Below, in pieces: positions 53,528 to 64,000 of a stretch of 64,000 nt of DNA. The notes beneath the pieces are model-generated. The model saw nothing but the letters and a program-made list of their open reading frames with translations. It was not told the DNA's origin and searched no databases. Numbering within the stretch: position 1 is the first letter of the stretch; each line of letters opens with the position of its first letter. The position numbers and the translations under genes were made by a program. The DNA comes from Meandrina meandrites (taxonomy: Eukaryota; Cnidaria; Anthozoa; Scleractinia; Meandrinidae). Location of the stretch: contig OY855905.1 of NCBI GenBank assembly GCA_963693305.1, forward strand, positions 46,577,895-46,641,894. The letters are read 5' to 3'.

Positions 53528-54700
53528 CTGTACTGTGATTGGTCAATGATAACGCACGATAAACGATGATTGGGTGATGATGACAAATCAAAGCGCGAGC
53601 ACGTGCACAAATGTCAAGTCAACAAACGACGCTCGCAAGCGTTGATTGCAGTTGGGTTGCTGCAGTTTCCTTCGAACTTTATTGATTTCACAAGGTCTAG
53701 AAGCCGAACCTTACGCAATTGATATGATCAAAAACAAGAATAGTACGTATTGGTCTAGAAATTTCTCTTGTTAGCGTGTTTCGAACAGCTCTCGTTCGCT
53801 CGCAGGATTGGCAGACTCAATCCGAAATCGAGATTTGTCAGACACAAATCACATTTTATACGAGGGGTTTGAAATACTCAGGCCACAACCAAGATATAAA
53901 GTTAGCAGCTGCGATAAGTTCAAAAAGAGTTAAAGAAGGAATGTTTTTGATAGATACCACGAGCATTGAAACTCCCAGAGAAGTGAGAAAGTTTTCACTT
54001 GAGAAATACATGTATAACTAGCCAGCTGTCGATCCAGTGCTTTCGGCTTTTAGGCGGAACATCATAACTTAAAAAAACTCAAGTGGTAGAAATAAAAGAT
54101 AAAAGACTAGATCAGTCTTTAGGCATTTAAGTAAAATTTGTAACTGAGACTTGTCAAAAAGGAAAGAGAATTCAAAAGAGTTCTTGAGATAATCAAAACT
54201 CACGGCAGGCGTTTACATTGACAGAGGTGAGAAATCTTTTGGCATCCGTTTCGAGCTCAGCTGTCAAGTTTGTCATTGCTGCTTGATTTCCCAGCCTTCA
54301 TATATTGAAACAAAAAATCTGAAAACAGCTGGTCTCAATTGGAAGTTTAAAACATTTGGCTATTACCAAAGTTTATCCTAGCTACGATCACTCATTACAG
54401 CAAAAAAGCAAAATAAACTCAGGAAGTTGGGAAGCGTTCGTGTAATTAAATGTACGTGATTATTACATGTAATCCTTCAGAATTTTTGCATAATTTATCT
54501 TTGTTTTACTTTGCTACTTGACCTCAACAATTCATGGTGAAAGTTTGTTTTAAATGGCACGTCCTCGTCCCATGATCTTGAAAAAGAGAAGGCCAGAAAC
54601 AAGTGATGCTTTGTGAGCAGAACACGAGAAAAATTATCGCAAGACTGTTCCAAACAAAAAACTGATTTTCAATCAATTAAGAAAATAGAATAGCCAAAAT

Positions 54701-54794
54701 ATCAAGCGAAATAATTGACTGTAGTAACGGATACGCTGAGAAAAAATATCAAGCGAAATAATTGACTGTAGTAACGGAGACGCTGAGAAAAAAA
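54701..54794. repeat. 47-bp tandem duplication
   Basis: ATCAAGCGAAATAATTGACT, GTAGTAACGGA and ACGCTGAGAAAAA occur twice in tandem with one substitution (GATAC versus GAGAC). Confidence 0.85.
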
Positions 54795-54840
54795 GGATAA
54801 CAGCGGGGGCACCTGTAGTGTTAACTATCCCTAGTTTACT

Positions 54841-54895
54841 AGCCTGTGTACAGCCGTCCCGCTTTAGGGGAGCGGGACGGCTGTGTACAGGCTAT
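54841..54895. repeat. Hairpin, 24-bp stem
   Basis: TAGCCTGTGTACAGCCGTCC and CGCT pair with AGCG and GGACGGCTGTGTACAGGCTA around TTAGGGG, with two mismatches. It could be a minimal fold-back insertion; no target-site duplication was visible. Confidence 0.6.
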
Positions 54896-55128
54896 ATATT
54901 TATTCAATTCATATAAACAAAGTTTATCATAACATTAATATCTAAAGTCCATTGTGTAATATCTAAAGTCCATTGTACTTTTTATTTGTCTGTATTTTAA
55001 ACCGGTCTCTTTTTGGGGTCTGCACAAGCTTCGGCCACGCCTAGATTGGTCTCTTTTAGGGGTAAAATTCAAAATTTCCGACGAGCATCCCCGTCCCTCC
55101 ATATGGGAGTGCCCCCCGCCCCCGGGCG

Positions 55129-56817
55129 TTTGGGGTTGCAGTGTGTAGTGTGACTGATTTCCCGTGAACCTTTACAAACCCAGATCACTTCCGCTTTTCG
55201 CACAACAATCTCGAAAAGGTATAAATCGGAAGCTGTAAAGACAGATCGATTAAGGTGAGGAACTTTCTTTTGTTCTAATTTACATTATTTCGCATTTCTA
55301 TTATAGTGTTCCTATTTCTGCTGGTTTGAGAATTTGTGAGCGAATTCATTCGAATGCGATAAAACCTTGGTTACATTCGCATATTAAATTACAACCTTAA
55401 ACAAATTCGGGAGGCAACTGTTGAATGGTTAATGGCAAACAATACTGCAAGGCTGATCGTACCACGGTTGCTATTCTGCTATTCTGCTATATCGGTTCTA
55501 GTCGTGTTGGTGTCTCACAAAGTTTACTTTTTATGTAGTACGATCAGCCTTGCAGTATTGTTTGTCATTTATCATTTTTTACGCTGATCAGATCCCTTGT
55601 TGGATCCTACATTAGCAGCATTTTCGTTTGCGGTCCCTTGCTTTTTTGTTGAATGGTTACCGACTTCAGCTCAGCTAGTGTACAAAAGACATCGTTCACG
55701 TTACGGCCGAGTGATGATAATTAGGAGAAAAGACATTCTTCCGATATTGAGACTGATTTTGTGTGAAATATTCAGTTTTTCGTGTTCATCGAGCCGAACA
55801 GTGATAGTTTGTATTCGCTTCGAAGTCAGATTAGAAGTGTCTATTCGAGTTGAAATAGACGTATTCATTTTTTGGTTGCCGTTTCGTCCGATCAGCTACT
55901 GTGTGTACAGTTGTACTTAGTGATTCTTTCGTTATCAGTTTTGTGAAAGAATATCGATTCAGAGACGTATTTTACTAAAACGTTTGAAATTTTACATTCT
56001 CTGTCTGAAAATCGCGTGACACGGTGTGTTCATTATATTGCAAGCGAATGCAACCCAACTCTCTTGTAAAGTTACTGATACAGTTGAACGCCGTAAACTC
56101 TCAAACCCTCAAGAGAAGCGAAAAATAGTTCGAGAAAGCGGGAAGATCGAGATCAAGGGAAATAGATTGACTATGACGACTTCAACACGGACAAAGTGTG
56201 TAAAATTCAGCGAACCCCACTCAAGTGGGGTTCGTGCATATTTATGAGCCTTGTATCTCAGTAACGTTCAACGCTTTTTACGTCACGTCCCATTGACAGT
56301 CTCAACTCGGGACTTATTTTCAAAACCGGTTTTTGCGTTCCAAGCATTGAAATTTTCCAGTGGTAAGGTTTCGACGTTACATCTAGTGCATACATGTCTT
56401 TGAAAGAATAGTCGGAAGACATTTTAATGGGCGCATATCGAACGCATTAGAAGAGGCGAAAGCAATTAATTCTTGCGCCGCAAGAACAAGCAAGCGGTTG
56501 AAAGAAGTTAAAACCTCATGTTTTTGGTTTGTACCTGCAAAAACTAACGAAAATATGCAAGAAGTTGAAATCTAGGCCGTTATCGGTTCGAATGGTAGCG
56601 AAATCTTTCTGGCACTGAAGTTTTTGTTATCTGATGGCGAATCTATGCAAGCGCTTGTGTGTAAACAATCGTAGCGATGATGTTTCACGAATCTGTTTCT
56701 CACAAATTCTCATATAATCAAAGAATGATACAAAACTGTAAGAGGCGAAAACCTTTTGCAGCCAAAAATAGTCAAAAATCTCAAAAAAGAAAATGCCGAT
56801 CAAAGGAACTAGAATGC
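55129..56817. other. Noncoding; includes a 32-bp inverted pair
   Basis: At about 55429-55568 GGCAAACAATACTGCAAGGC and TGATCGTAC pair with GTACGATCA and GCCTTGCAGTATTGTTTGTC around about 75 bases, a MITE-like hairpin with a CTATTCTG triplication. The 107-codon frame at 55597-55920 has no domain signal. Another hairpin, CGAACCCCACT/AGTGGGGTTCG, sits near 56213-56237. Confidence 0.5.
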
Positions 56818-56998
56818 TACCCTGGGTGCCAGAGGGATTTTTTGTTTTTGTTTTTTGTTTTGTTTTGTGGCGACAGTGAGCGGCGAAGCCGCGATCGTGA
56901 ACGAACGGTTTTTTTTCGCTCGTCGACGATCGCGGCTTCGCCGCTCACTGACTGTCGCCGCAAAACAAAACAAAAAAATCCCTCTGGCACCCAGGGTA
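56818..56998. mobile_element. Fold-back MITE with 9-bp duplication
   Basis: TACCCTGGGTGCCAGAGGGA ... GGCGACAGTGAGCGGCGAAG pairs with CTTCGCCGCTCACTGACTGT ... TCCCTCTGGCACCCAGGGTA, a near-complete 181-bp palindrome. Flanked by exact CTAGAATGC at 56809-56817 and 56999-57007. A 9-bp duplication is characteristic of Mutator-like elements. Confidence 0.85.
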
Positions 56999-57244
56999 CT
57001 AGAATGCCGAATGGCGATGGAGGAAATGGCTTTGCCGCTGTTTACATTTTAGAGTCGCCGCTAATGTAACACCGACCCGTTGCAGCCTGGACCCGTTGCC
57101 GATAAAAAATGCAAATACGTGGGAAGAGTGAACACTCAAACGTTTGAATTTGTCTGGTGCATTCATGTTTAATATTTCACGGAAATCGAAAAACAGCTTT
57201 AATTGTTATCCACAAAGGACCACAAGCGAGTCAAAAATTCTAGT

Positions 57245-57815
57245 CGAAACAAATAACTGGCTTGGAGGAAGCCGACATTTGCATAATCACATATCATCAC
57301 AACTCTGTCGGCATTTTGTTGAATGTGAATCAAAAGATCACACATTCCCTACAAACATTGTCAGTGATTTCTTCATCTTCTGTGAAACTTTTAGTCAATC
57401 ATAATAAACGTTCAGGCAGTAAGAAACAAACTTTTAATTTGAGCCTTTACGTGACTTCGCATTATTATAAGCGAAGCGCGAAGATTGACGGACAAGTTGT
57501 CACGCTCAAATGTTAAATAAACAACTGGAAGAAGCTATATTTGCATAATCACAACTCTGTCGGGTTTTTGTTGAATGTGAACTGAAAGATGAAACATTCC
57601 CTGCAAATATTGCCATCGATTCTTCCATCTTCTGTGAAACTTTCACTTGAGCCAGAAGTCCATAACTAGTTATGGACTTCTGCTTGAGCGTAATAAACGT
57701 TCACCGAGTTAACAAAAAAACTTTTACTGCATGGCTTTTCATGACTGCCCGACAGGTCCGATAGCTTTCGGGCGAAGATTTTGAAGATAGCCGGACATGT
57801 CACGCTCAAATGTTA
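57245..57815. repeat. Two diverged tandem copies of about 280 bp
   Basis: Copy A (57245-57515) and copy B (57518-57815) share TTTGCATAATCAC, CACAACTCTGTCGG, TTTTGTTGAATGTGAA, ATCTTCTGTGAAACTTT, TAATAAACGTTCA and GTCACGCTCAAATGTTAA in order. Copy B has gained a palindromic insert (57653-57682). Confidence 0.75.
57653..57682. mobile_element. 30-bp perfect palindromic micro-insertion
   Basis: CAGAAGTCCATAACT plus its exact complement AGTTATGGACTTCTG, flanked by CTTGAGC at 57646-57652 and 57683-57689. The paralogous copy A lacks it, so the empty site is present in the same window. Same family as 46099-46124. Confidence 0.85.
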
Positions 57816-58441
57816 ATAATGGCCAGTCTGTTTACAAAATGTTCATTGTAACGATAAGCCTACTTTCAAAACAGTTAAAGTTTTTGGTGTTTTGTCTACA
57901 CAGCGTAGCAATTTGTCTTCGAGCAGCTCATTCACGTGTTAGCAGCGAAGTGGCGAGATCAATCTTGAGGCCGCCTTGTGTTCAATCGGAGTCAAAGCAG
58001 GTTTTTAGCGAACATTAAACTGGACACTTGATTTCCGAACCTGCATTTAGTTGCTAAGATACTAAGTAGTGCCAAGTGTCCCTTGGGTAATTCTATCATT
58101 ATGTTGCGCATGTGTGAACTGAAAACTGAATACATAATGAACATTCTCGTGTCCGTGTTGAAGTCGTGGTGGGCCGGCGGAGGCTCGAGATAACGAGGAC
58201 AGTGCAGAACATTATTTTAATTAGTGCGTCACGTAATGTGGTTGCAGGCAAAACACTGTGATCTCGGCCCGGTGTTTAGCCCTAAATTTACCTAAATACA
58301 CTACCGACATCGAAAGAAATCGGTCATCGGTCATCGAAAGAAATTGAACTCGAAAATTTCATACATTCTTTTTTTTATAAGAATATATTTTATAAGAATA
58401 TCGAGGCTGGAATTTGCAAAATTTTAAGAATATTTTAAGAA

Positions 58442-58478
<37 letters not shown>

Positions 58479-59050
58479 CGTGTGCTGAAAGTTTTTAAAT
58501 ACGATACAATTATATATTTTAGCTAAACCGTATAAAATTCTTCCTTCTCTAAACGGCAAAACTAGCCAATAAAACAGTTAACACATATTATATGGTAGAA
58601 GTTTAGCCGTTAATTTTCGGCTAATTTTTTCCCATTTATATATGAAAAATCTAGCAGAAAATTAACGGCTAAATTTCTTTTGGTAAAATAAAAAAGGAAT
58701 TTTCAAAGTAGGTTTATGGCTAAATTTTTTTTATATATATACAAAATAAATTTATTAAAAAATTTTTAAAAATATATATTCCCTAACACATGCACTAGCC
58801 AAACATTTGATGCTAATGACAGTTCGATGATCGGTACATGTAAAACATATTTATGGTTTTCAGATGGTATACAGATCTAGACACCAAACACTTGTAATTG
58901 ATACCCCCAACACAAATATTCTGAAACGGAGATGTCATAAGCTATAATCTAAGAATATTCACAAGAATATTTTCAGTCTAAAATCGGCAAAAAAAAAAAA
59001 GAATATTCAGCCTGGATCGGAAAAACAACATTCCTATAAAAAAAGAGTGT
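57816..59050. other. AT-rich noncoding
   Basis: Repeated TTTTAAGAATAT-type and AAATTAACGGCTAAA strings around 58360-58750; no gene seen. Confidence 0.4.
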
Positions 59051-59061
59051 ATACATGTGAG

Positions 59062-59280
59062 GCTGATCTCCAAACGAAATCGAGCATTGGTTAGGGCGCT
59101 GGACTTAAATTCTGGGTTTAAATTCTCCTCCCTGTCACTAGATGGATTTGTGTTTGGTGGACTGAATTCAACTCCTCCACGCTTTGTAAATAGCCAACTG
59201 ATCAGCCTCCTGCCAGTTGGGTTTTTTAACCAGTTTCTGTTCGATTTGCAATATTTGTTTATTTAATTACAGCGTGAAGT
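59062..59280 (+). repeat. Possible tRNA-derived SINE, second family
   Basis: GCATTGGTTAGGGCGCTGGA (A-box like) is followed by GGGTTTAAATTCTCC (degenerate B box) and CCAGTTGGGTTTTTTAACCA. The tail is not like the 23173 family. Tentative. Confidence 0.4.
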
Positions 59281-60921
59281 TGACTGCTGACCAGTTGATC
59301 GCAGGCCTAATTGTTTGCCTACCGTAGCTTGAAGTAAGTAAGTTCAGTTTTAAATAAAGGGCCATCCTTGGAGACCCAGGGGTAGTTAGTCGGGGCGACG
59401 GTATAGTCGGGTCGACTTTATTTTCAAGCGAAAGTTTACAACAAGCTCGGAAGAACCCGTGGGCCCTATACTAGCCTTGCTCTTACCGAACCAGTTCCAG
59501 AAGGGCTTGAATTCCTGCCTTCTGATTGGCCAGAAAAATATTTTTCTGGCCAATCAATGATCAGGATTAGTCGGGCGACTCTGATGTCTTCTTACACGAA
59601 CTGGTTTTCCGTGGTTTTCCCGTCGAGAGTTTCAGAAGAAAATTCAACGAAGCCGGTCTAGGCCGGGAGTCTAGGAAATCACAAACTGTAATTATTCTTC
59701 CTGATCGGCGAACAGTAACTTTGGTATCCCTTTCGTGTGTCAATTCCTACACGGTGGATGTTGTATCGACCATGTTTGTTCACAAAACTTAGTCGTACAT
59801 TTCATAATCAGCTATAATCAACATATGAATAGATAAGCTTTACAACAGAAAGCCGGAAAAGTCAGGGAATTATTTCGGATGTCAGAAAGAAGGATTATTT
59901 CAAGAGCCACCAGGATTTTCGCTGGGACCGATCAGACGTATCATAAACTAGTGGCTTGTTTATCGATCGGCGATTGATGTCGAAGTGTGTAAGTTCAAAT
60001 ATTAAAACTGATCCTTGCTTTCAGATTTTGCCTAGCATTTATATAAGTTTTGCTTGCCCAGGGTGTCGATATTCCACTATCTCTACTGGTAAACTTTTAT
60101 TTTATGTTTTAACTTCATGCACTGGCAGAAACATTAATCCAGCCTGGTGTCAAGCAAATGTTGTGTCAAACAGTCAAGGCAACATAATATACATGTCTGT
60201 TGTCAATTGAAATAAATACCCCAGTGGAAATACTGTTATATACATTTAAGAGTTCTTGTTTTCTCTTCATTACATTTCTTCATTTCATTACTAGTATATT
60301 TAGGCTTTTCAAAAATATAGGGGCTTCCCACTTCCATTCTCCTCAACCCCTCACCCCCTGGCCTTGGTATTTTCAGGAACCTTGCATGGAGAGGCTAGGG
60401 TGTCAATATTTTTGACTTCATACCCACACTTAATGCAGACTTTCTCATAGCTTGGCATCCTTGTTATAAAGGCAGACACCTTTGGTCAACATTTTCTTCA
60501 AATTCCACCCTTATTGAAGCACCTAAACTGACTCCAGAACTAGGGCATTTTAGAAGGAGACCAAATCCCAGGCAATTGAGGAACCATAGCCAGAGTAGCC
60601 TGCGAATATATAGCCACCTTACTTTGCTTTGCCGGCCAGGAGTGAAGAGAGGCAGTTGCACTCACATGCACAGGTTATAGCCAGGGTTAATTACTTACAA
60701 TAAAATATGGTTGTGGATTGAAAAGTCCAGACCAGGGTCACAAATGACTGGTATGACACAGAGAGAAAGAGAGATAGAGGGGGGGGGGGGGGGGGGGGGC
60801 TCTCTTTAATTTTCACATTATGGAAAGGTTACAAAGCATCACCTACCAGGTAAACTAACTAGTAAGGTCTCAAAAGAATTGTCATTTGGCATGCTGACTG
60901 CTTTCCTTCATGCATCTCCTG
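59281..60921. other. Noncoding intergenic
   Basis: Holds a perfect 30-bp palindrome at about 59525-59554 (ATTGGCCAGAAAAAT and its complement) and a poly(G) run at about 60780-60799. Short ORFs show no domains. Confidence 0.4.
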
Positions 60922-61133
60922 TTTTTTTTTTTTTTTTTAATTACAAGACATTTTATTGAGAGTACTATAAACATACAATTACAACCATAAACAATATCAA
61001 AACAGAAAAAAGAAAAGTCTTAAAAAATAATTAACATCCACGGGAAGAAAAAATACAATGACGTAAGAGACTAAAAGTAGGTATTACAATAGTACATGTA
61101 GCTATCACAACGAAATATACATATTAGTATAGG
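60922..61133 (-). repeat. Retrocopied poly(A) 3' end
   Basis: A run of 17 T at 60922-60938 is followed within about 13 bases by TTTATT (60952-60957). On the - strand this is AATAAA followed by poly(A), as left by a reverse-transcribed mRNA or LINE 3' end. No coding part could be recognised. Confidence 0.55.
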
Positions 61134-61296
61134 TAATCACATGATTTCGAGTGCAATTAGGAATAAATAAGCAAGAGTAAATTTTTCAAAGGCTAACAAA
61201 ATTGCACGAGCCCGTAGGGCGAGTGCAATTTGTAGTCTTTGAAAAATTTACAAGTGCTTATTTATTCCTAATTGCACGAGAAAAATCATGTGATTA
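61134..61296. mobile_element. TAATCACATGATT fold-back, copy 2
   Basis: TAATCACATGATTTCGAGTG, ATTAGGAATAAATAAGCA and TTTTTCAAAGGCTAAC pair with the right arm ending ATCATGTGATTA. Same family as 45767-45928, with a different middle (GGAATAAATAAGC for GGGATAAATCAG). Confidence 0.75.
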
Positions 61297-62403
61297 CTTA
61301 TTAATAATATACATGAAATCAAAAGCACTATGTGCAACGACTGTTTTTTTTGGAAGTGGCAATGAGCTACTGAACTCAGAAAATGAATTATTAATAAATG
61401 AGGATTTATCAAATCGCAACGCGGTCTAGCGTGCATCGCTTTAAACAAATCATACGTCACACCTGACAACGTTGGAGTTCAGGGTCCAGATTAGAGAAAA
61501 TAACTCTAGTAAAAACTTCTACACCGATCCATTAGTAGCAAGCACAATAATATCAACCTATTTGGTAAATAAAATAAAGACACGGCAACTGGTTGTCCTT
61601 TGTGGTTCGTTGCGCAACAAATGAGTGGCCTGTAATCTCCAGCAAAGTGAACATTATGGGTGTCAAATACTGTATGCTACAAACGACAACAAAGGTCAAA
61701 CAAAATGAACAGAATTAAAAATAAATTTTATTAAACGCTAATTTTGTACTTGAATTTTGTACTTGGACAGTTTGATAAAAGCGATTGCGCTATACAAACG
61801 TCTACATTCGCACCCTAGACTGTTACAAGCCGGAACACGAAATTGTCATGCCAAAAGACCCGAAACTACAGGAGTTGCGTTACGTCTGTCAACCATCTGT
61901 CAAACCCTTTTGTATTCTCGATTAAAATAGATCTTTCGCAATGCGTTGATTACAGTCAGAACAGTAAACTCTGCAGTCACAGCGAGAATCTTAGCTTTTT
62001 GAGCGCAGCTCCCAATGGCTTTGCTGAGTTGTACAACGTTTGTACGGCTAAGTATATTGTTGATGTCGTTGCAATGATTTCTTCGCCGATGATTGTAAAT
62101 TTGAGCCGCGAAGTCTGATTTTGTGATGGAGTCGGTGACACGTGGAACGACTTTTTGGTTGAATTCGATTGCGTGGACATCTGCATAACTCTGGAGGCAA
62201 GTTGTTTTCTTCTCTGTATTTTTATGCGTGCTTGGAAATATATGATCGCTTTTATCGATCCGCCCATCTGTCGTTCTCCAACTTTGAGCTTTGAATCTCA
62301 AGGATTGTAAAGGTTGAAATATTTAGTGTGATTTCTAGAACGCGAAATCGATTGTACACCCACACTGAAACATGTCGATGACTACTTCGGAGCGGGTAGG
62401 TGC
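61297..62403. other. Mostly noncoding; weak - strand ORFs
   Basis: Two overlapping - strand frames (61900-62301, 133 codons; 61977-62267, 96 codons) and a + frame share this stretch. Neither matches a family I know. A real short exon is possible but unsupported. Confidence 0.3.
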
Positions 62404-62772
62404 ATGAACTTTAATACGAGAGAACTTTACGAGCGAACTCTTCCGAGTGAAACCTTTATCAGAAGCCTAGATTTTATAGTATTGGTTTCATTGGGTTTAT
62501 CTTGCTTTGTTTTTATCGTTTCAATTATTGCAACAGCATATGCTCTTGTCCAGCACTTCATGTCGTATGTAGATGGCTATGTAGAGAATGTTGTTATTTC
62601 GGCATTTGATGATTGTGATATCTTAGACGAAGCTATTTACTCAACCGGAAATGTAAACAATTATTCAATGGTGACAATAAAAGCGAGAAAAGACATGAGA
62701 TCTCGCAATGCGAAGTATGTTTACTATAATTATTGTCGTGGAAGGTTATGTAAACAGCGTGATCCAAGTTAA
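62404..62772 (+). CDS. Hypothetical single-pass membrane protein
   Basis: An open frame of 122 codons with one strong hydrophobic helix at about residues 24-50 (IVLVSLGLSCFVFIVSIIAT) between charged ends, and a basic C-terminal half (KARKDMRSRNAKYVYYNYCR). No known domain and no flanking exon evidence. It is the most protein-like ORF of the last 20 kb but may be chance. Confidence 0.3.
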   Translation: MNFNTRELYERTLPSETFIRSLDFIVLVSLGLSCFVFIVSIIATAYALVQHFMSYVDGYVENVVISAFDDCDILDEAIYSTGNVNNYSMVTIKARKDMRSRNAKYVYYNYCRGRLCKQRDPS

Positions 62773-64000
62773 TTTTTTAAAGAGAAGCCCGAGTACACAC
62801 GTACGCAGTTAAGCGTCTAGTTCATTTTGATTTGCATTGGGAGTAAAAGAAGCAAGTTCCAAGCAGACAAATTCAAGTTTGCGTGTTGTTTGCGTGTTTT
62901 CATGCTAGCGTGTGTACACTCTTTTCTCTGTACAGCGTTTACGATTGACGTTCAATTTCCGGAATGTGTTTTGATAGTGCCATGAGCAGGTTTGATTGCT
63001 GTGAAGATTAAGCGTCGCATAAAATTTATTTTGAAATCGGCTAGGTTGACCTTTGTCGCGTGATACTGATAATCTTCTGTCAGCTAGCGATTACACAAAC
63101 TTCGCTTTCAATTTCGCTTTCACCGTCACATGCAAACTTAAGAAAATTCTGTTGATTTTTCTATAGGGCAGAAACAACATACACCTGATTTAAGGTAAAA
63201 TAAAAATAAAATATGTTCACAATCGATTTTCAAATTATCATCACATACCCATCGAAACAAAACCGTCAGCGCCTAAAGTACAATGGTCTGTCATCGGTCT
63301 TAATAAACCGCAACGTCAAACTGAGAGTGGCGTTACATGTAGGTCTGCCAACCATCTGTCAACGGCCTTTTGTTTACAGATGATCGACTGAAGGAGTGAA
63401 GGAAGGAAGGAAGGAAGGAAGGAAGGAAGGCTTCAAATCGCCCCTCAATCCGTAACTCCCGTTTTGCATACGCAAAAACAGTCGTAAAAAGGGACAGAGA
63501 GAAAAAGAAAACCAGTTTAATTTTGACACCGCGCGCCTTTTCTGATTTTTCATTCCGAATTGATTGGTTGAAGCGCAGCAAACACATGTCAAGTTCAAAC
63601 TTTCACAAGAGCGAAATATTCAGATTCATTCAGTTGTACTGTAAACTTGGGAATTTGTGTTTTCAAACGTTTTTGAAGCACAACTCGGTTAACAATGACC
63701 GACTAAAGACAATGTACATATTAGACTGTGAAAGCTCGGCGTAAACTGAAGAATTGGACGGCGGCCGTTTTGGAAACCGAGATGTAAGCTTCGAGCGGCC
63801 AAAGATGAAAGAAACCTGGCAGTTGATAAATGCAAAAAGCCACCACAAACTACAGATATGTAAGTGCTTCTGGCGTTTTGGCACCAAAAAATTGCTACTG
63901 TCATAGCACGTCCACTTCTTCTTCGGTTGAACTTCGCGCTTTTATAGTTGGACGTTTTCCCATGACAGACCCGGCGAAGAACTTACTTGCCGGATTGAAA
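62773..64000. other. Noncoding to window end
   Basis: Contains a short GGAA array (about 63398-63430). Overlapping short ORFs on both strands have no domain signal. Confidence 0.4.

Larger units (their letters stand above)
52949..55128. mobile_element. Interrupted inverted-end element
   Basis: GGTACGGGGATGCTCGTCGT with CTCGCTTAGGGGTGTAAA at the left pairs with TTTTAGGGGTAAAATTC and CCGACGAGCATCCCCGTCCC at the right. The 2.2-kb span holds a GGTTTTGGCC hairpin and small tandem repeats, so it is probably a short element split by later insertions. No transposase seen. Confidence 0.6.

Noticed and set aside
55597..55920. 107-codon + strand ORF
   Set aside because: No domain, splice or conservation signal, and unusual composition.
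61900..62301. 133-codon - strand ORF
   Set aside because: It overlaps open frames on both strands and matches nothing I recognise.

Overview
This is a eukaryotic, intron-rich, AT-rich genomic window, most likely from an animal. The protein content (a full-length class V myosin, an FN2-Ly6 protein, a degraded Ly6 exon) and the dense coat of short hairpin DNA transposons and tRNA-derived SINEs suggest an anthozoan cnidarian, plausibly a stony coral. That placement is inference; nothing in the sequence names the species. I found no viral genes, CRISPR arrays, bacterial operons, intact rRNA or canonical tRNA genes.

Layout. (1) 1-2130, + strand: the last three coding exons and poly(A) signal of an unidentified gene with an Arg/Gly-rich tail. 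(2) 2033-2411: a perfect palindrome with 189-bp arms. It copies that gene's 3' UTR in reverse and runs into a single-exon multi-pass membrane protein (to 3300). (3) 3300-7234: noncoding, with poly(C)-bearing MITEs, a repeat-rich fold-back region, a tRNA-like SINE head and a dense cluster of CTTTGA motifs. (4) 7235-9896, - strand: a three-exon secreted or GPI-type protein joining one fibronectin type II domain to one Ly6/uPAR domain. (5) 9900-13656: intergenic, with a large inverted repeat interrupted by a SINE. (6) 13657-43053, + strand: a complete unconventional myosin V gene. I could place 36 coding exons with consistent splice phases, giving about 1824 codons with motor, six IQ motifs, coiled coil and cargo-binding globular tail. 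Its introns hold most of the SINEs and MITEs and a 350-bp CCGT/CCCT array. (7) 43054-64000: the myosin 3' UTR, a decayed Ly6 exon (- strand, about 47440-47808), then mostly noncoding repeat-rich sequence with some weak ORFs.

The genes do not form a functional unit. Myosin V is an intracellular actin-based cargo motor, and the two Ly6-type loci encode or once encoded cell-surface or secreted proteins.

The least expected signal is in the mobile elements. Two insertions of one tiny palindrome (26 and 30 bp, at 46099 and 57653) are each flanked by its own exact 7-bp target-site duplication. They look like mobile units reduced to almost nothing but two inverted ends. Several larger hairpin elements also have clean duplications: 9 bp at 56818-56998, 8 bp at 6312-6656, 7 bp at 46399-46803 and TTAA at 17917-18563.
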